52,922 bases of DNA from Pseudomonadota bacterium (GTDB lineage: Bacteria > Pseudomonadota > Gammaproteobacteria > Steroidobacterales > Steroidobacteraceae), in contig JAJYLP010000012.1 of the NCBI GenBank assembly GCA_021787615.1, positions 1-52,922 on the forward strand, written 5' to 3'. The translations under genes and the position numbers were made by a program. Below, one piece after another: positions 1 to 9,336 of this stretch. The notes below the pieces were generated by a model. It ran no database searches and had not been told where the DNA came from. It saw only the letters and a program-made list of their open reading frames with translations. Every line of letters starts with the position of its first letter. Positions within the stretch are counted from its first letter, which is position 1.

Positions 1-657
1 GAGCGGCGTCTGCGCGTCACGCGCGACATTCTCGAAGTGCTCGCGCGCTGCCGACACCCGCTCACCATCATCACCAAGAGCGCGCTCGTGCTGCGCGATC
101 TGGATCTGCTCGGTGCACTGGCGCGCGACAACCTGGCGCGGGTGGGTGTCAGCATCACCACGCTCGATGCCGAGCTCAAGCGAACCATGGAGCCGCAGGC
201 CGCATCGCCCGCGGCCCGGCTGCGCGTGGTGCGCGAGCTGACCGCGGCGGGGGTCCCCACCGGGGTGCTGGTGGCGCCGGTGATCCCGGCGCTGACCGAT
301 CACGAGATGGAGCACATCGTGCGGGCGGCCGCCGAGGCGGGCGCCCGCTGGGCCGGCTACGTCCTGCTGCGCCTGCCGTACGAGGTGGGTCCGCTGTTTC
401 GCGAATGGCTGGAGGCGCATTATCCGGACCGCGCGCCGCGCGTGCTGTCGCTGATCCGACAGATGCGCGGGGGGTGCGACAACGACCCGCGCTTCGGTCA
501 CCGCATGCGCGGCACGGGCCCCTTGGCCGAGCTGCTGCGCGCTCGATTCCACGCGGCCTGCCGCCGCTCGGGTTTGAGCACGGCGCGCGGCGAGCCGCTC
601 GATGCCAGTCGCTTCCGGCCCCCGGGTGCCGAGCAGCAGCTGACGCTCGAATTCTAG
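1..657 (+). CDS. PA0069-family radical SAM protein, C-terminal part
   Basis: Open from the left edge, so the N-terminus with the CxxxCxxC cluster motif is outside the window. The visible 218 residues read ITKSALVLRDLDLL, then VSITTLDAELKRTMEP and LRVVRELTAAGVPTGVLVAPVIPALTDHEM, the TIM-barrel second half typical of radical SAM proteins of the PA0069/Rv2578c type, which are distantly related to spore photoproduct lyase. The substrate of this family is not known to me. The C-terminal tail (GGCDNDPRFGHRMRGTGP) also fits the family. Its TAG stop shares a CTAG with the stop of the convergent gene on the other strand, giving a 4-bp tail-to-tail overlap. Function beyond radical SAM chemistry is inference. 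Confidence 0.8.
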   Translation, partial: ERRLRVTRDILEVLARCRHPLTIITKSALVLRDLDLLGALARDNLARVGVSITTLDAELKRTMEPQAASPAARLRVVRELTAAGVPTGVLVAPVIPALTDHEMEHIVRAAAEAGARWAGYVLLRLPYEVGPLFREWLEAHYPDRAPRVLSLIRQMRGGCDNDPRFGHRMRGTGPLAELLRARFHAACRRSGLSTARGEPLDASRFRPPGAEQQLTLEF

Positions 658-995
658 GGCCGCGCCGCGTCCAGGCGCTGCTCAGCCTGCTGCACGCATA
701 CGCTGTCGCGTTCGATGATCCGGCGCAGCGTCTCGCGGGTCGCTGCCCGATCGACGACATCGACCTTGAGCGCAAGATCGGATTGCGAGAAACCCTCGGC
801 AAGGGCGGCAGTGGTTTCGAGCGGCAACACTTTGGCGCTCATGACGAGCAGATCCAGGCCCGAGTGGCGCTTGGCCGTCTTGCGCGCCCGTGATCCGATA
901 GCGCGCACCTCGTGGCCGCCGACATGTCCGAGCAGAATATCGTGCACGCTGCGCCACAGCTGCGGGAGGATGTCAATGTCAGGTATTTCGCTCAC
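654..995 (-). CDS. MNT-type nucleotidyltransferase, catalytic Asp changed to Gly
   Basis: A 113-residue minimal nucleotidyltransferase of the kind paired with HEPN proteins (HI0073/MntA-like). In active members the signature is GS-x10-D-x-D, whose two aspartates bind metal; MntA antitoxins use it to AMPylate the HEPN toxin. Here residues read GSRARKTAKRHSGLDLLV, that is GS-x10-G-x-D, so the first aspartate is glycine (codon GGC, one base from GAC). The start is GTG at 995, overlapping the TGA of the upstream HEPN-like gene by GTGA, the usual coupled arrangement. Because a catalytic aspartate is missing and the partner is interrupted, this is probably an inactive remnant, although the frame itself is intact. 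Confidence 0.7.
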   Translation of the reverse strand: MSEIPDIDILPQLWRSVHDILLGHVGGHEVRAIGSRARKTAKRHSGLDLLVMSAKVLPLETTAALAEGFSQSDLALKVDVVDRAATRETLRRIIERDSVCVQQAEQRLDAARP

Positions 996-1369
996 GCCAG
1001 GCGCAGTCGGAGCCGTTCGTGCAGAAAGCGCGCTTCATGGAGGAATGCCGGGATGCCCGCGAACACTTCCACCGCCACATCGTCGTCATGAGTGCGGCTG
1101 GCCTCGGCAAGCATCTCGCGCTATGTGCGCCAAGCGGGCCAATCACCACGCAGCAGATCCTGTTCGATTGCCGAGCGGATCGGCTCGTGGAATGCCACCG
1201 CCTCATACTGCTCAGGGGTCGCCGACTGGAATTCGAGGTCGCGCTTCAACCTCCAGTGGTGCGACTCATCCGTGAAGTCAAAGCGCTGGATGAGCCCATC
1301 GCGAATCTGTAAATCGGCGGCGTTCTCCTGATATCGGCGCAGGCTCTCGGCCAAGGGCTCGATTGCCAT
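992..1369 (-). pseudogene. HI0074-like HEPN (nucleotidyltransferase-substrate-binding) gene with in-frame amber stop
   Basis: Starting at ATG 1369 the frame gives MAIEPLAESLRRYQEN, then LQIRDGLIQRFDFTDES and LKRDLEF, the hallmarks of the HI0074/HEPN family (RD-x-[VL]-IQRFE/DFT-x-E). It stops at a TAG at 1121-1123 after residue 82. The same frame then continues for about 42 more residues (REMLAEASRTHDDDVAVEV to LRLRLA) and ends with a TGA that overlaps the start of the nucleotidyltransferase gene. Read through, the length of 125 residues matches the family. A nonsense mutation is the simplest reading. I see no good R-x4-6-H ribonuclease motif even in the read-through part, so the toxin site also looks lost. 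A sequencing error at one base would be the alternative. Confidence 0.7.
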
Positions 1370-1526
1370 CGTCAGGGGCTGCCGGTTGGGCTTTGCGGTG
1401 GGCACGTGGGCAGTCCCGGTTCCCGCTGGCATCCGAGCGGTGCCACGGCCCCTCATCGGCCGAGTGGGTGCCGCTCCGGGCCTCCTGCCACGTGCTCGCG
1501 CCGAGTGAGGTGCCCGATGCGGCGCC

Positions 1527-2273
1527 TCACAGCGGCCGATAGCGGAACCGTGCCACCAGTCGATGCTGGTCGCACGGATAAATTACCCGCACGTGGGTGA
1601 TGCGCAGCGCGTCACGCCACGTGTTGCGCTCGATGCTCAGGCAGGCGGTGTTGCGACGGATCGCGAGCCGGCGGGCAATGACCTCATCGGCGTTGAGGGC
1701 ACCGATCTGATGCTCGGCCTCCGTCCACGGGATACGCTGCAGGAGCCAGCGCCCGGGAGAGATGTCGCTGAAGCGCTCCCCGCGCGCCTCCGGCACGGCC
1801 TGCAGATTGATCAGCCGTTCCTCGAGCGCGTGAGGCCGCCCTCCGGCGCGGTGCAGGCCGGTGAGCGCGAGCACCGGCGTCCCCGACGGCACCCCGAGGG
1901 TACTGGCGTCAGATGGACTCGCGCGACGCGTGCGGCGCTCGAGCGACTGATAGGCGTAGCTCACTCCGGCGGCGAGCAGCTCGGCCTCGATGTCGTGGAT
2001 CTCCAGCACCGATTCCTGCGGGCGCGGCACGTCGACGGTGGTGCCGGCCCGGCGCCGCCGCGTGACCAGGCGTTGATCGGCGAGCGCCCCGAGCGCCTTG
2101 CCGATGGTCATTCGCGCGCAGCCGAACGTCCGGGCCAGCTCGTGCTCGGACGGCAGACGGTGCCCGGCGGGCCACTCGCCGGAGACGATCTTCTGCCGCA
2201 GCGCGTCGTAGATCTCGCGGTAGCGGGGCAGGGCGTTCGGGCGGGTTGCGATCTGCGAGTCGTCGCGGCTCAT
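1527..2273 (-). CDS. hutC: Histidine utilization repressor HutC (GntR family)
   Basis: A 248-residue GntR/HutC-type repressor. Residues ~15-80 form the winged helix (YREIYDALRQKIVSGEWPAG, LPSEHELARTFGCARMTIGKAL), and residues ~95-240 are the UTRA ligand domain (EERLINL, SPGRWLLQRIPWTEAEHQI, RNTW). Family knowledge: HutC represses hut operons and is released by urocanate. ATG at 2273 lies one base after the hutF stop (TGA-C-ATG), so hutF and hutC form one operon and the repressor controls its own synthesis if it binds the double palindrome found in the hutF-hutI gap. The genomic context of all five catabolic enzymes makes the assignment firm. Confidence 0.93.
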   Translation of the reverse strand: MSRDDSQIATRPNALPRYREIYDALRQKIVSGEWPAGHRLPSEHELARTFGCARMTIGKALGALADQRLVTRRRRAGTTVDVPRPQESVLEIHDIEAELLAAGVSYAYQSLERRTRRASPSDASTLGVPSGTPVLALTGLHRAGGRPHALEERLINLQAVPEARGERFSDISPGRWLLQRIPWTEAEHQIGALNADEVIARRLAIRRNTACLSIERNTWRDALRITHVRVIYPCDQHRLVARFRYRPL

Positions 2274-2274
2274 G

Positions 2275-3645
2275 TCAGGCGGTCTGTAACAGGCTCTTCA
2301 GCGTGCGCCGATACGTGGTATCGATGCGATCACGGTCCGTGTGCCGCCCGTTCTCGACAACCGTGCGGCCGCCGGCGATCACATCGCGTATGAGTGACCG
2401 GCCGACGGCGAACAGCCAGGTGTCGATGGTGAGGTCGGGAGCGCGGCCGGCGAGATCCGGGTGCTGCGCGTCGAGGCCGAGAAAATCCGCGCGGTAACCC
2501 GTCGCGATCGCGCCCACCGGCAGCGCGAGCGCCTGCGCGCCGCCGCGCAGCGCCGCCTCGAGGAGACTCGCGCCGGTCGAGGGCTGCTCGGGCCGGGCCA
2601 GCACGTTGCGCTGGCGGCGGATGAGCCGCTGCGCATACTCGAGCTGCCGCAGCTCCCCAGCCGCATCGAGCCCAATGTGCGAATCGGTCCCGATGCCCCA
2701 GCGGCCCTCGGCCTCGCGATAGGCGGGCGCCGGGAAAATGCCATCGCCCAGGTTGGCCTCGGTCACCGGGCACAGGCCTGCGACCGCGCCGCTGTGCGCC
2801 AGGCCCGCGGTCTCCTGCGCCGTCAGATGAGTCGCATGGACCACGCACCAGCGCGCATTCACCTCGGCGTGCTGCAACAGCCACTCGACCGGGCGCATGC
2901 CGGTGAACGCCAGGCAGTCCTCGACCTCCTTCACCTGCTCGGCGGCATGAATGTGCACCGGACCCTGAGGATGACCGGCCAGGAGCGCCGCGAGGTGCGG
3001 GCCGGTGACCGCGCGCAGCGAGTGCGGCGCGATGCCGGTGTTGCGCCCGCAGGACGGGCGGACCTCGGCGCGCACTCGCTCCACGATGCGATCGAACGTC
3101 TCCAGATCGGTGATGAAACGACGTTGCCCGGCCGTGGGCGGCGCGCCTCCGAACTGGCTCGCCTCATAGAAGGCGGGCAGGAGCGTGAGCCCGATGCCGG
3201 TGGTATCGGCCGCGGCCGCATGACGCAGCGCGAGCTCCGCCGGGTCCTGGTACAGATCGCCCCGCGGGCCGAGGTGCAGGTAGTGGAACTCCCCGACGCA
3301 GGTAAAGCCGGCCTCGAGCAGGTCAGCATAGGCGTACGCGGCGATCGCCTCGAGATCGTCGGGCTCGATGCGGCCGAGGAAGCGGTACATCACCTCGCGC
3401 CACGACCAGAAATCATCCGTGCCACTCGGTCCGCGCCGCTCGGCAAGCCCGGCCATGGCGCGTTGAAACGCGTGGCTGTGCACGTTCGGCAGGCCGGGCA
3501 CCACCAGCGCGAGGCGGGAGTCGCCCGGTGCGGCCGCCGCGCCGCACGCAATTTCCCGGATCACGCCGTCGAGCACCGCAACGCGCACGTTGCGCCGCCA
3601 TCCGGCCGGCAGCCATGCGGTCTCGAAGAAGAATGTGCGGTTCAT
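2275..3645 (-). CDS. hutF: Formimidoylglutamate deiminase HutF
   Basis: A 456-residue amidohydrolase that converts N-formimidoyl-L-glutamate to N-formyl-L-glutamate and ammonia, the five-step branch of histidine breakdown. The metal-binding HxH is at residues 56 and 58 (PNVHSHAFQRAMAG). Further family motifs are FHYLHLGPRG, IAPHSLRAV, the metal His in HIHAAEQ.KEVEDC, WCVVHATHL, and the catalytic Asp in GIGTDSHIGLD. ATG 3645 (MNRTFFFETAW) was preferred over an upstream ATG at 3696 because the latter would place the start inside the operator. It is the first gene of the divergent hutFC operon, and it supplies the substrate for HutG encoded on the opposite strand. Confidence 0.93.
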   Translation of the reverse strand: MNRTFFFETAWLPAGWRRNVRVAVLDGVIREIACGAAAAPGDSRLALVVPGLPNVHSHAFQRAMAGLAERRGPSGTDDFWSWREVMYRFLGRIEPDDLEAIAAYAYADLLEAGFTCVGEFHYLHLGPRGDLYQDPAELALRHAAAADTTGIGLTLLPAFYEASQFGGAPPTAGQRRFITDLETFDRIVERVRAEVRPSCGRNTGIAPHSLRAVTGPHLAALLAGHPQGPVHIHAAEQVKEVEDCLAFTGMRPVEWLLQHAEVNARWCVVHATHLTAQETAGLAHSGAVAGLCPVTEANLGDGIFPAPAYREAEGRWGIGTDSHIGLDAAGELRQLEYAQRLIRRQRNVLARPEQPSTGASLLEAALRGGAQALALPVGAIATGYRADFLGLDAQHPDLAGRAPDLTIDTWLFAVGRSLIRDVIAGGRTVVENGRHTDRDRIDTTYRRTLKSLLQTA

Positions 3646-3683
3646 GCTTCGCTCGTTGCGGCCGCGCCGTGGGGGTTCCGCGA

Positions 3684-3716
3684 TATGTCTAGGCATATTA
3701 TAATTTGCCTAGTCAA
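3684..3716. promoter_or_regulatory. Double palindromic operator between hutF and hutI (probable HutC sites)
   Basis: Two near-perfect 12-bp palindromes with a CTAG core lie here: ATGTCTAGGCAT at 3685-3696 and TTGCCTAGTCAA at 3705-3716. Each is broken at one base pair only. Their centres are 20 bp apart, two helical turns, so two dimers would sit on the same face of the DNA. Together they also form a larger inverted repeat, CTAGGCA (3689-3695) and TGCCTAG (3706-3712). The position between the divergent hutF and hutI starts, next to hutC, makes HutC the likely ligand. That is inference. Confidence 0.7.
3697..3704. promoter_or_regulatory. Palindromic -10 element ATTATAAT serving both hut directions
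   Basis: ATTATAAT is its own reverse complement, so a consensus TATAAT exists on the plus strand (3699-3704) and on the minus strand (3702-3697), offset by two bases. It is the only AT-rich stretch in the gap and lies exactly between the two palindromic operator sites. I find no convincing -35 hexamer at 16-18 bp for either direction. Polymerases for hutF and hutI would compete for this site and a repressor bound at either palindrome would block both. Confidence 0.55.
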
Positions 3717-3734
3717 AAAAGAAGGCCCTGGGAA

Positions 3735-4937
3735 GTGCAATTCGATCGTCTGTGGCGCGGCGCGAGCCTGGCAACACTCTCGCCGAGACGTGGCGGCATC
3801 GGCCTCATCGAGCACGGCGCGCTCGGCGTCACCGACGGGCGGATCACCTTTGCCGGAGCGATGTCCGAGCTGCCGTCGGACGCCCGCGCCGGCGAGGAAA
3901 TCGATCTCGGCGGACGGCTGGTGACCCCGGGGCTGATCGACTGCCATACCCACATCGTCTTCGGCGGGGAGCGCAGCGCGGAATTCGAGATGCGTCTCGC
4001 CGGGACCGACTATCAGAGCATCGCCCGCGCCGGCGGCGGGATCCTCTCTACGGTGCGCGCCACGCGCGCGGCCACGGACGAGACGCTCATCGCCACGGCG
4101 GCAGAACGGCTGCGCAGCCTGATGGCCGAGGGCGTCACCACGGTGGAGATCAAGTCCGGCTACGGTCTCGATGTGCCCCACGAGCTGCGCATGCTGCGCG
4201 TGGCACGCGAGCTCGGCCGGCGGCTGCCGTTGGGCGTGGCGACCACGTTGCTGGCCGCGCACGCCGTGCCGCCCGAGAGCGAGCGCGCCGAGTACCTGCG
4301 GCGCATCCGCGAGGAGTTGATTCCGCGCGCTGCCGCCGAGGGGCTCGCCGATGCCGTCGATGGCTTCTGCGAGAGCATTGCCTTCAGCGCCGCGGAGCTG
4401 CGAGCGGTATTCGTGGCGGCGCGCGGGCACGGCCTGCCCGTCAAGCTGCATGCCGATCAGCTCTCCGACGGCGGCGGCGCGGCGCTCGCCGCGCAGTTTC
4501 AGGCACTCTCCGCCGATCACCTGGAGTGGACCGGCGAGGCCGGCGTCGCCTCCCTGGCGCGCTCCGGCACCGTGGCAGTGCTGCTGCCCGGAGCCTTTTA
4601 CTGTCTGCGCGAACGGCGCGTGCCGCCGATCGCGGCGCTGCGCAAACAGGGTGTGCGCATGGCGCTTGCCACGGACTGCAACCCGGGCACATCGCCGCTG
4701 CTGTCGATTCTCACCGCCATGAACCTCGGCGCGGTCCAGTTCGGCCTGACCATCGAGGAAACCCTCGCCGCCGTGACGCGCGAGGCGGCGCATGCGCTCG
4801 GAAGGCAGGATGAGATCGGCACGCTCGAGCCCGGCAAGCGTGCTGACCTTGCCATCTGGAATGCCGTGCGCCCGGCGGAGCTCGTGTACTGGATCGGCCG
4901 CAATCCCTTGCATCAGCGCATCTGGAGGGGCCATTGA
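3735..4937 (+). CDS. hutI: Imidazolonepropionase HutI
   Basis: A 400-residue amidohydrolase that hydrolyses 4-imidazolone-5-propanoate to N-formimidoyl-L-glutamate. The metal-binding HxH is at residues 71 and 73 ([17 protein letters not shown]). Other signatures are [45 protein letters not shown] and the metal Asp in [11 protein letters not shown]. The start chosen is GTG 3735, with GAAGG at 3721-3725 as ribosome-binding site; the in-frame TTG at 3705 lies inside the operator and would add ten unlikely residues. First gene of hutIHGU; its stop overlaps the hutH start. Confidence 0.92.
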   Translation: MQFDRLWRGASLATLSPRRGGIGLIEHGALGVTDGRITFAGAMSELPSDARAGEEIDLGGRLVTPGLIDCHTHIVFGGERSAEFEMRLAGTDYQSIARAGGGILSTVRATRAATDETLIATAAERLRSLMAEGVTTVEIKSGYGLDVPHELRMLRVARELGRRLPLGVATTLLAAHAVPPESERAEYLRRIREELIPRAAAEGLADAVDGFCESIAFSAAELRAVFVAARGHGLPVKLHADQLSDGGGAALAAQFQALSADHLEWTGEAGVASLARSGTVAVLLPGAFYCLRERRVPPIAALRKQGVRMALATDCNPGTSPLLSILTAMNLGAVQFGLTIEETLAAVTREAAHALGRQDEIGTLEPGKRADLAIWNAVRPAELVYWIGRNPLHQRIWRGH

Positions 4938-6475
4938 AACCCTGCGTCATCAAACCGGGCCGGGTCGTGCTGGCCGAATGGGCGGCCGTCTACCGCGGCG
5001 CGCCCGTTTCGCTCGATGCGGCCTGTTACGAACGCATCGCCCGCGGCGCCGAGTCGGTGACGCGCATCGTGGCGCGCGGCGAGCCGGTGTACGGCATCAA
5101 CACGGGCTTCGGTAAGCTCGCGAGCGTGCGGATCGAGGCGGCCGACCTGACCCGCCTGCAACGCAACATCGTGCTGTCGCACTGCGCCGGAGTCGGCGAG
5201 CCCATGCCCGCTCCGGTCACGCGGCTGATGCTGGCGCTGAAGATCGCCAACGTCGCACAGGGCGCCTCGGGCGTGCGTCCGGAGACGGTCCGGCGGCTGT
5301 GCCAGTTGCTCGAGCGTGATCTGCTGCCGGTGGTGCCCGCACAGGGCTCCGTCGGCGCCTGCGGCGATCTGGCGCCGCTTGCGCATCTGGCGGGCGCGCT
5401 GATCGGGGTCGGTGAGATCCGCCTGCCGGACGGGGCGCGGCTGGCGGCCGAAGAGGCGCTGCGCCGCGCGGGACTCGAGCCGCTGACACTCGCGCCGAAG
5501 GAGGGCCTTGCGCTCCTGAACGGCACCCAGTTCTCCACCGCGAACGCGCTTGCGGCGCTGTTCGACATCGAGACGGTGTTCCAGTCCGCTCTGGTGACCG
5601 GGGCGCTCGCCACCGAGGCGGCCAAGGGCTCCGACACACCCTTCGATGCGCGCATTCACGCGCTGCGCGGCCATCGCGGCCAGATCGAGACCGCCGCGGC
5701 GCTGCGCTCGCTCATGACCGGCTCGGCCATCCGCGACTCGCACCGGGTGGCCGACCCGCGCGTGCAGGATCCTTACTGCTTGCGCTGCCAGCCGCAGGTG
5801 ATGGGCGCGGCGCTCGACCTGCTGCGCTACGCGGCGGCCACACTGGCGTGCGAGGCGAACGGCGTGTCGGATAACCCGCTCATCTTCCCCGACACCGACG
5901 AGGCGCTCTCGGGCGGGAATTTCCACGCCGAGCCGGTCGCCTTCGCCGCCGATGTGATGGCGCTCGCGCTGTGCGAGATCGGCTCGCTCGCCGAGCGACG
6001 CATCGCCATGCTGGTCGATCCGGCCCTCTCGGGGCTTCCGGCCTTTCTCACGCCGAGCCCGGGGCTGAACTCCGGGCTGATGATGGCGCAAGTGACCGCC
6101 GCGGCGCTGGTCGCGGAGAACAAGCAGTGCGCGCATCCGGCGAGCGTCGACTCCATCCCCACCTCGGCCAACCAGGAGGATCACGTGTCGATGGCTGCGC
6201 ATGCGGCGCGCCGGCTGCATCACATGATCCGCAACGCCGCCGCGGTCATCGGCATCGAGCTCATCACCGCCGCGCAGGGCTGCGACTTTCATCGCGGGCT
6301 GCGCTCGAGCGCGCCGCTCGAGGCCGTGCGCCGCGCGGCGCGCGCACGCATCGCGCCACTCGGGCAAGACCGCTACCTGCACGCCGACCTCGAGGCGGCC
6401 GGCGCGCTGGTGCGTGAGCGCGTGCTCCTCGAAGCCGTCGACGGCGTGCCGTTGCCGTCGCTGGAGCCTGGATGA
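4934..6475 (+). CDS. hutH: Histidine ammonia-lyase HutH with Ala-Cys-Gly at the MIO site
   Basis: A 513-residue histidine ammonia-lyase, histidine to urocanate plus ammonia, the first step of the pathway. Tyr53 in [14 protein letters not shown] matches the active-site tyrosine. The MIO cofactor normally forms from Ala-Ser-Gly at 142-144; here the sequence is [15 protein letters not shown], with Cys143 (TGC at 5360-5362), in exact register with Pseudomonas putida Ser143. An engineered Ser143Cys form of that enzyme was reported to be active, so function is plausible. Other motifs ([56 protein letters not shown]) are intact. The start is TTG, overlapping the hutI stop as TTGA, with GGAGGGG at 4924-4930 as ribosome-binding site. 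Confidence 0.93.
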   Translation: MKPCVIKPGRVVLAEWAAVYRGAPVSLDAACYERIARGAESVTRIVARGEPVYGINTGFGKLASVRIEAADLTRLQRNIVLSHCAGVGEPMPAPVTRLMLALKIANVAQGASGVRPETVRRLCQLLERDLLPVVPAQGSVGACGDLAPLAHLAGALIGVGEIRLPDGARLAAEEALRRAGLEPLTLAPKEGLALLNGTQFSTANALAALFDIETVFQSALVTGALATEAAKGSDTPFDARIHALRGHRGQIETAAALRSLMTGSAIRDSHRVADPRVQDPYCLRCQPQVMGAALDLLRYAAATLACEANGVSDNPLIFPDTDEALSGGNFHAEPVAFAADVMALALCEIGSLAERRIAMLVDPALSGLPAFLTPSPGLNSGLMMAQVTAAALVAENKQCAHPASVDSIPTSANQEDHVSMAAHAARRLHHMIRNAAAVIGIELITAAQGCDFHRGLRSSAPLEAVRRAARARIAPLGQDRYLHADLEAAGALVRERVLLEAVDGVPLPSLEPG

Positions 6476-7298
6476 GCGCCTGGCTCGAGATACAGCGCGG
6501 CGAGGCGCCGCTCGTGGTGAGCTTCCCGCACACCGGAACGGAGCTGCCTTCTGAGCTTACCCCGCGCCTGGTCAGCGCCTGGCTCGCCCGCAAGGACGCG
6601 GACTGGCACGTCGATCGCCTCTATGCGGTGGCGCTCGCGCTCGGCGCGACCACGGTGCGCACCACGATCAGCCGCACGGTGATCGACGTCAACCGCGATC
6701 CTTGCGGCGCATCGCTCTACCCGGGGCAGGCCACCACGGAACTGTGCCCGACGAGCACCTTCGACGGCGAGCCGCTCTACCGCGCCGCACAGGCGCCGGG
6801 CGAGGAGGAGATCGGCGCGCGGCGCAGCCGCTATTTCGCGCCGTATCACGCGGCGCTCAGCGCCGAGCTCGAGCGGCTGCGGGCGCGCCACGGGCGAGTC
6901 GTGCTCTACGACGCGCATTCGATCCGCTCGCGTGTGCCACGCCTGTTCACCGGCGAGCTGCCCCATCTGAACCTCGGCACCCATCGCGGTGCGAGCTGCG
7001 ATCCGGCGCTGACGCGCGCGATCGAGCGCGCGTGCGAGGATCCGCGATTCAGCCGCGTTACCGACGGCCGATTCGTCGGCGGCTGGACGACGCGTCACTA
7101 CGGCCGACCGGAGCGCGAGGTGCACGCGGTGCAGATGGAATTGGCCTGCCGTGGCTATCTCGCCGAGCCGGACTCGCCCGGCCCCGCGAACTGGCCGCCG
7201 CCGTTCGAGCCGCAGCGCGCCGCGCCGCTCGGCGCGGTGCTGCAGCGCGTGCTTGCCGCCTGCCTGAATTTCGCCCAAGTTGCACCAGGAGTCCCCTG

Positions 7299-7299
<1 letters not shown>
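6472..7299 (+). CDS. hutG: N-formylglutamate deformylase HutG
   Basis: A 275-residue N-formylglutamate amidohydrolase, releasing glutamate and formate, the last step of the five-step pathway. Family motifs: [11 protein letters not shown] near residue 16, [60 protein letters not shown] and [10 protein letters not shown]. It starts with ATG 6472 overlapping the hutH stop (ATGA) and is followed immediately by hutU, so translation is probably coupled. HutG acts on the product of HutF, which confirms the formylglutamate route and not the one-step formimidoylglutamase route. Confidence 0.92.
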
Positions 7300-8996
<1,697 letters not shown>

Positions 8997-9127
8997 GCGC
9001 AACGGCCGCGCATGACATATTGCGCCGCTCATGCGACATAAAGACGGCGCGCCGGCGCCCGCCGCCGCGTTATGTACGCAGCGGATTGCGGCAAATGCGA
9101 CCTGAGATTTGCGCCTCAATCCTGCGC

Positions 9128-9156
9128 TTGACACTCTGGGGCAGCACGCTGACACT
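9128..9156 (+). promoter_or_regulatory. Possible sigma70 promoter for the riboswitch transcript
   Basis: A consensus TTGACA at 9128-9133 is followed after 17 bp by a weak -10, GACACT (9151-9156). Transcription would start near 9163, at the 5' edge of the aptamer, which is the right place. The weak -10 keeps confidence low. Confidence 0.4.
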
Positions 9157-9158
9157 TT

Positions 9159-9250
9159 GCGTCAGTGACAAGGGCAAACCCGTCGAAAGGCGGGGACGCA
9201 AAGCCACCGGTCTTCGGGAGGATCCCATGACGGCGGGGCTGCCACGAGCG
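9159..9250 (+). promoter_or_regulatory. Cyclic-di-GMP-I (GEMM-I) riboswitch
   Basis: The stretch matches the class-I c-di-GMP aptamer nearly base for base in its conserved parts: GACAAGGGCAAACC, a GAAA tetraloop (GTCGAAAGGC), GGGACGCAAAGCC, the CCGG arm, a variable hairpin (9209-9230), and the receptor arm GGCGGGGCTGCC. P1b is formed by CCCG/CGGG around the tetraloop; P2 by GCC/GGC; P1a can form between CGTCAGTG (9160-9167) and CACGAGCG (9243-9250) with two mismatches. Family knowledge: the tetraloop docks on its receptor and c-di-GMP binds at the three-way junction. The aptamer ends 86 nt before the next start codon. I see no terminator with a T-run there, so control may act on translation or RNA stability. 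On or off polarity cannot be read from the sequence. Confidence 0.92.
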
Positions 9251-9336
9251 CGCTTGAGGCGCATCGCTTGCATCCTCCGTCTCCTCTGGGCACACCGCCG
9301 GCCGATCGGGGCATCACGACCGAGCGTCCAAGAGAC

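Noticed and set aside
176-802. A 208-codon minus-strand frame overlapping the radical SAM gene
   Set aside because: Arg/Pro/Ala-rich shadow without motifs, and it conflicts with two genes that carry clear family signatures.
3705-3734. TTG at 3705 as the start of hutI
   Set aside because: It lies inside the second operator palindrome, has no ribosome-binding site and adds ten residues absent from the family; GTG 3735 has GAAGG upstream.
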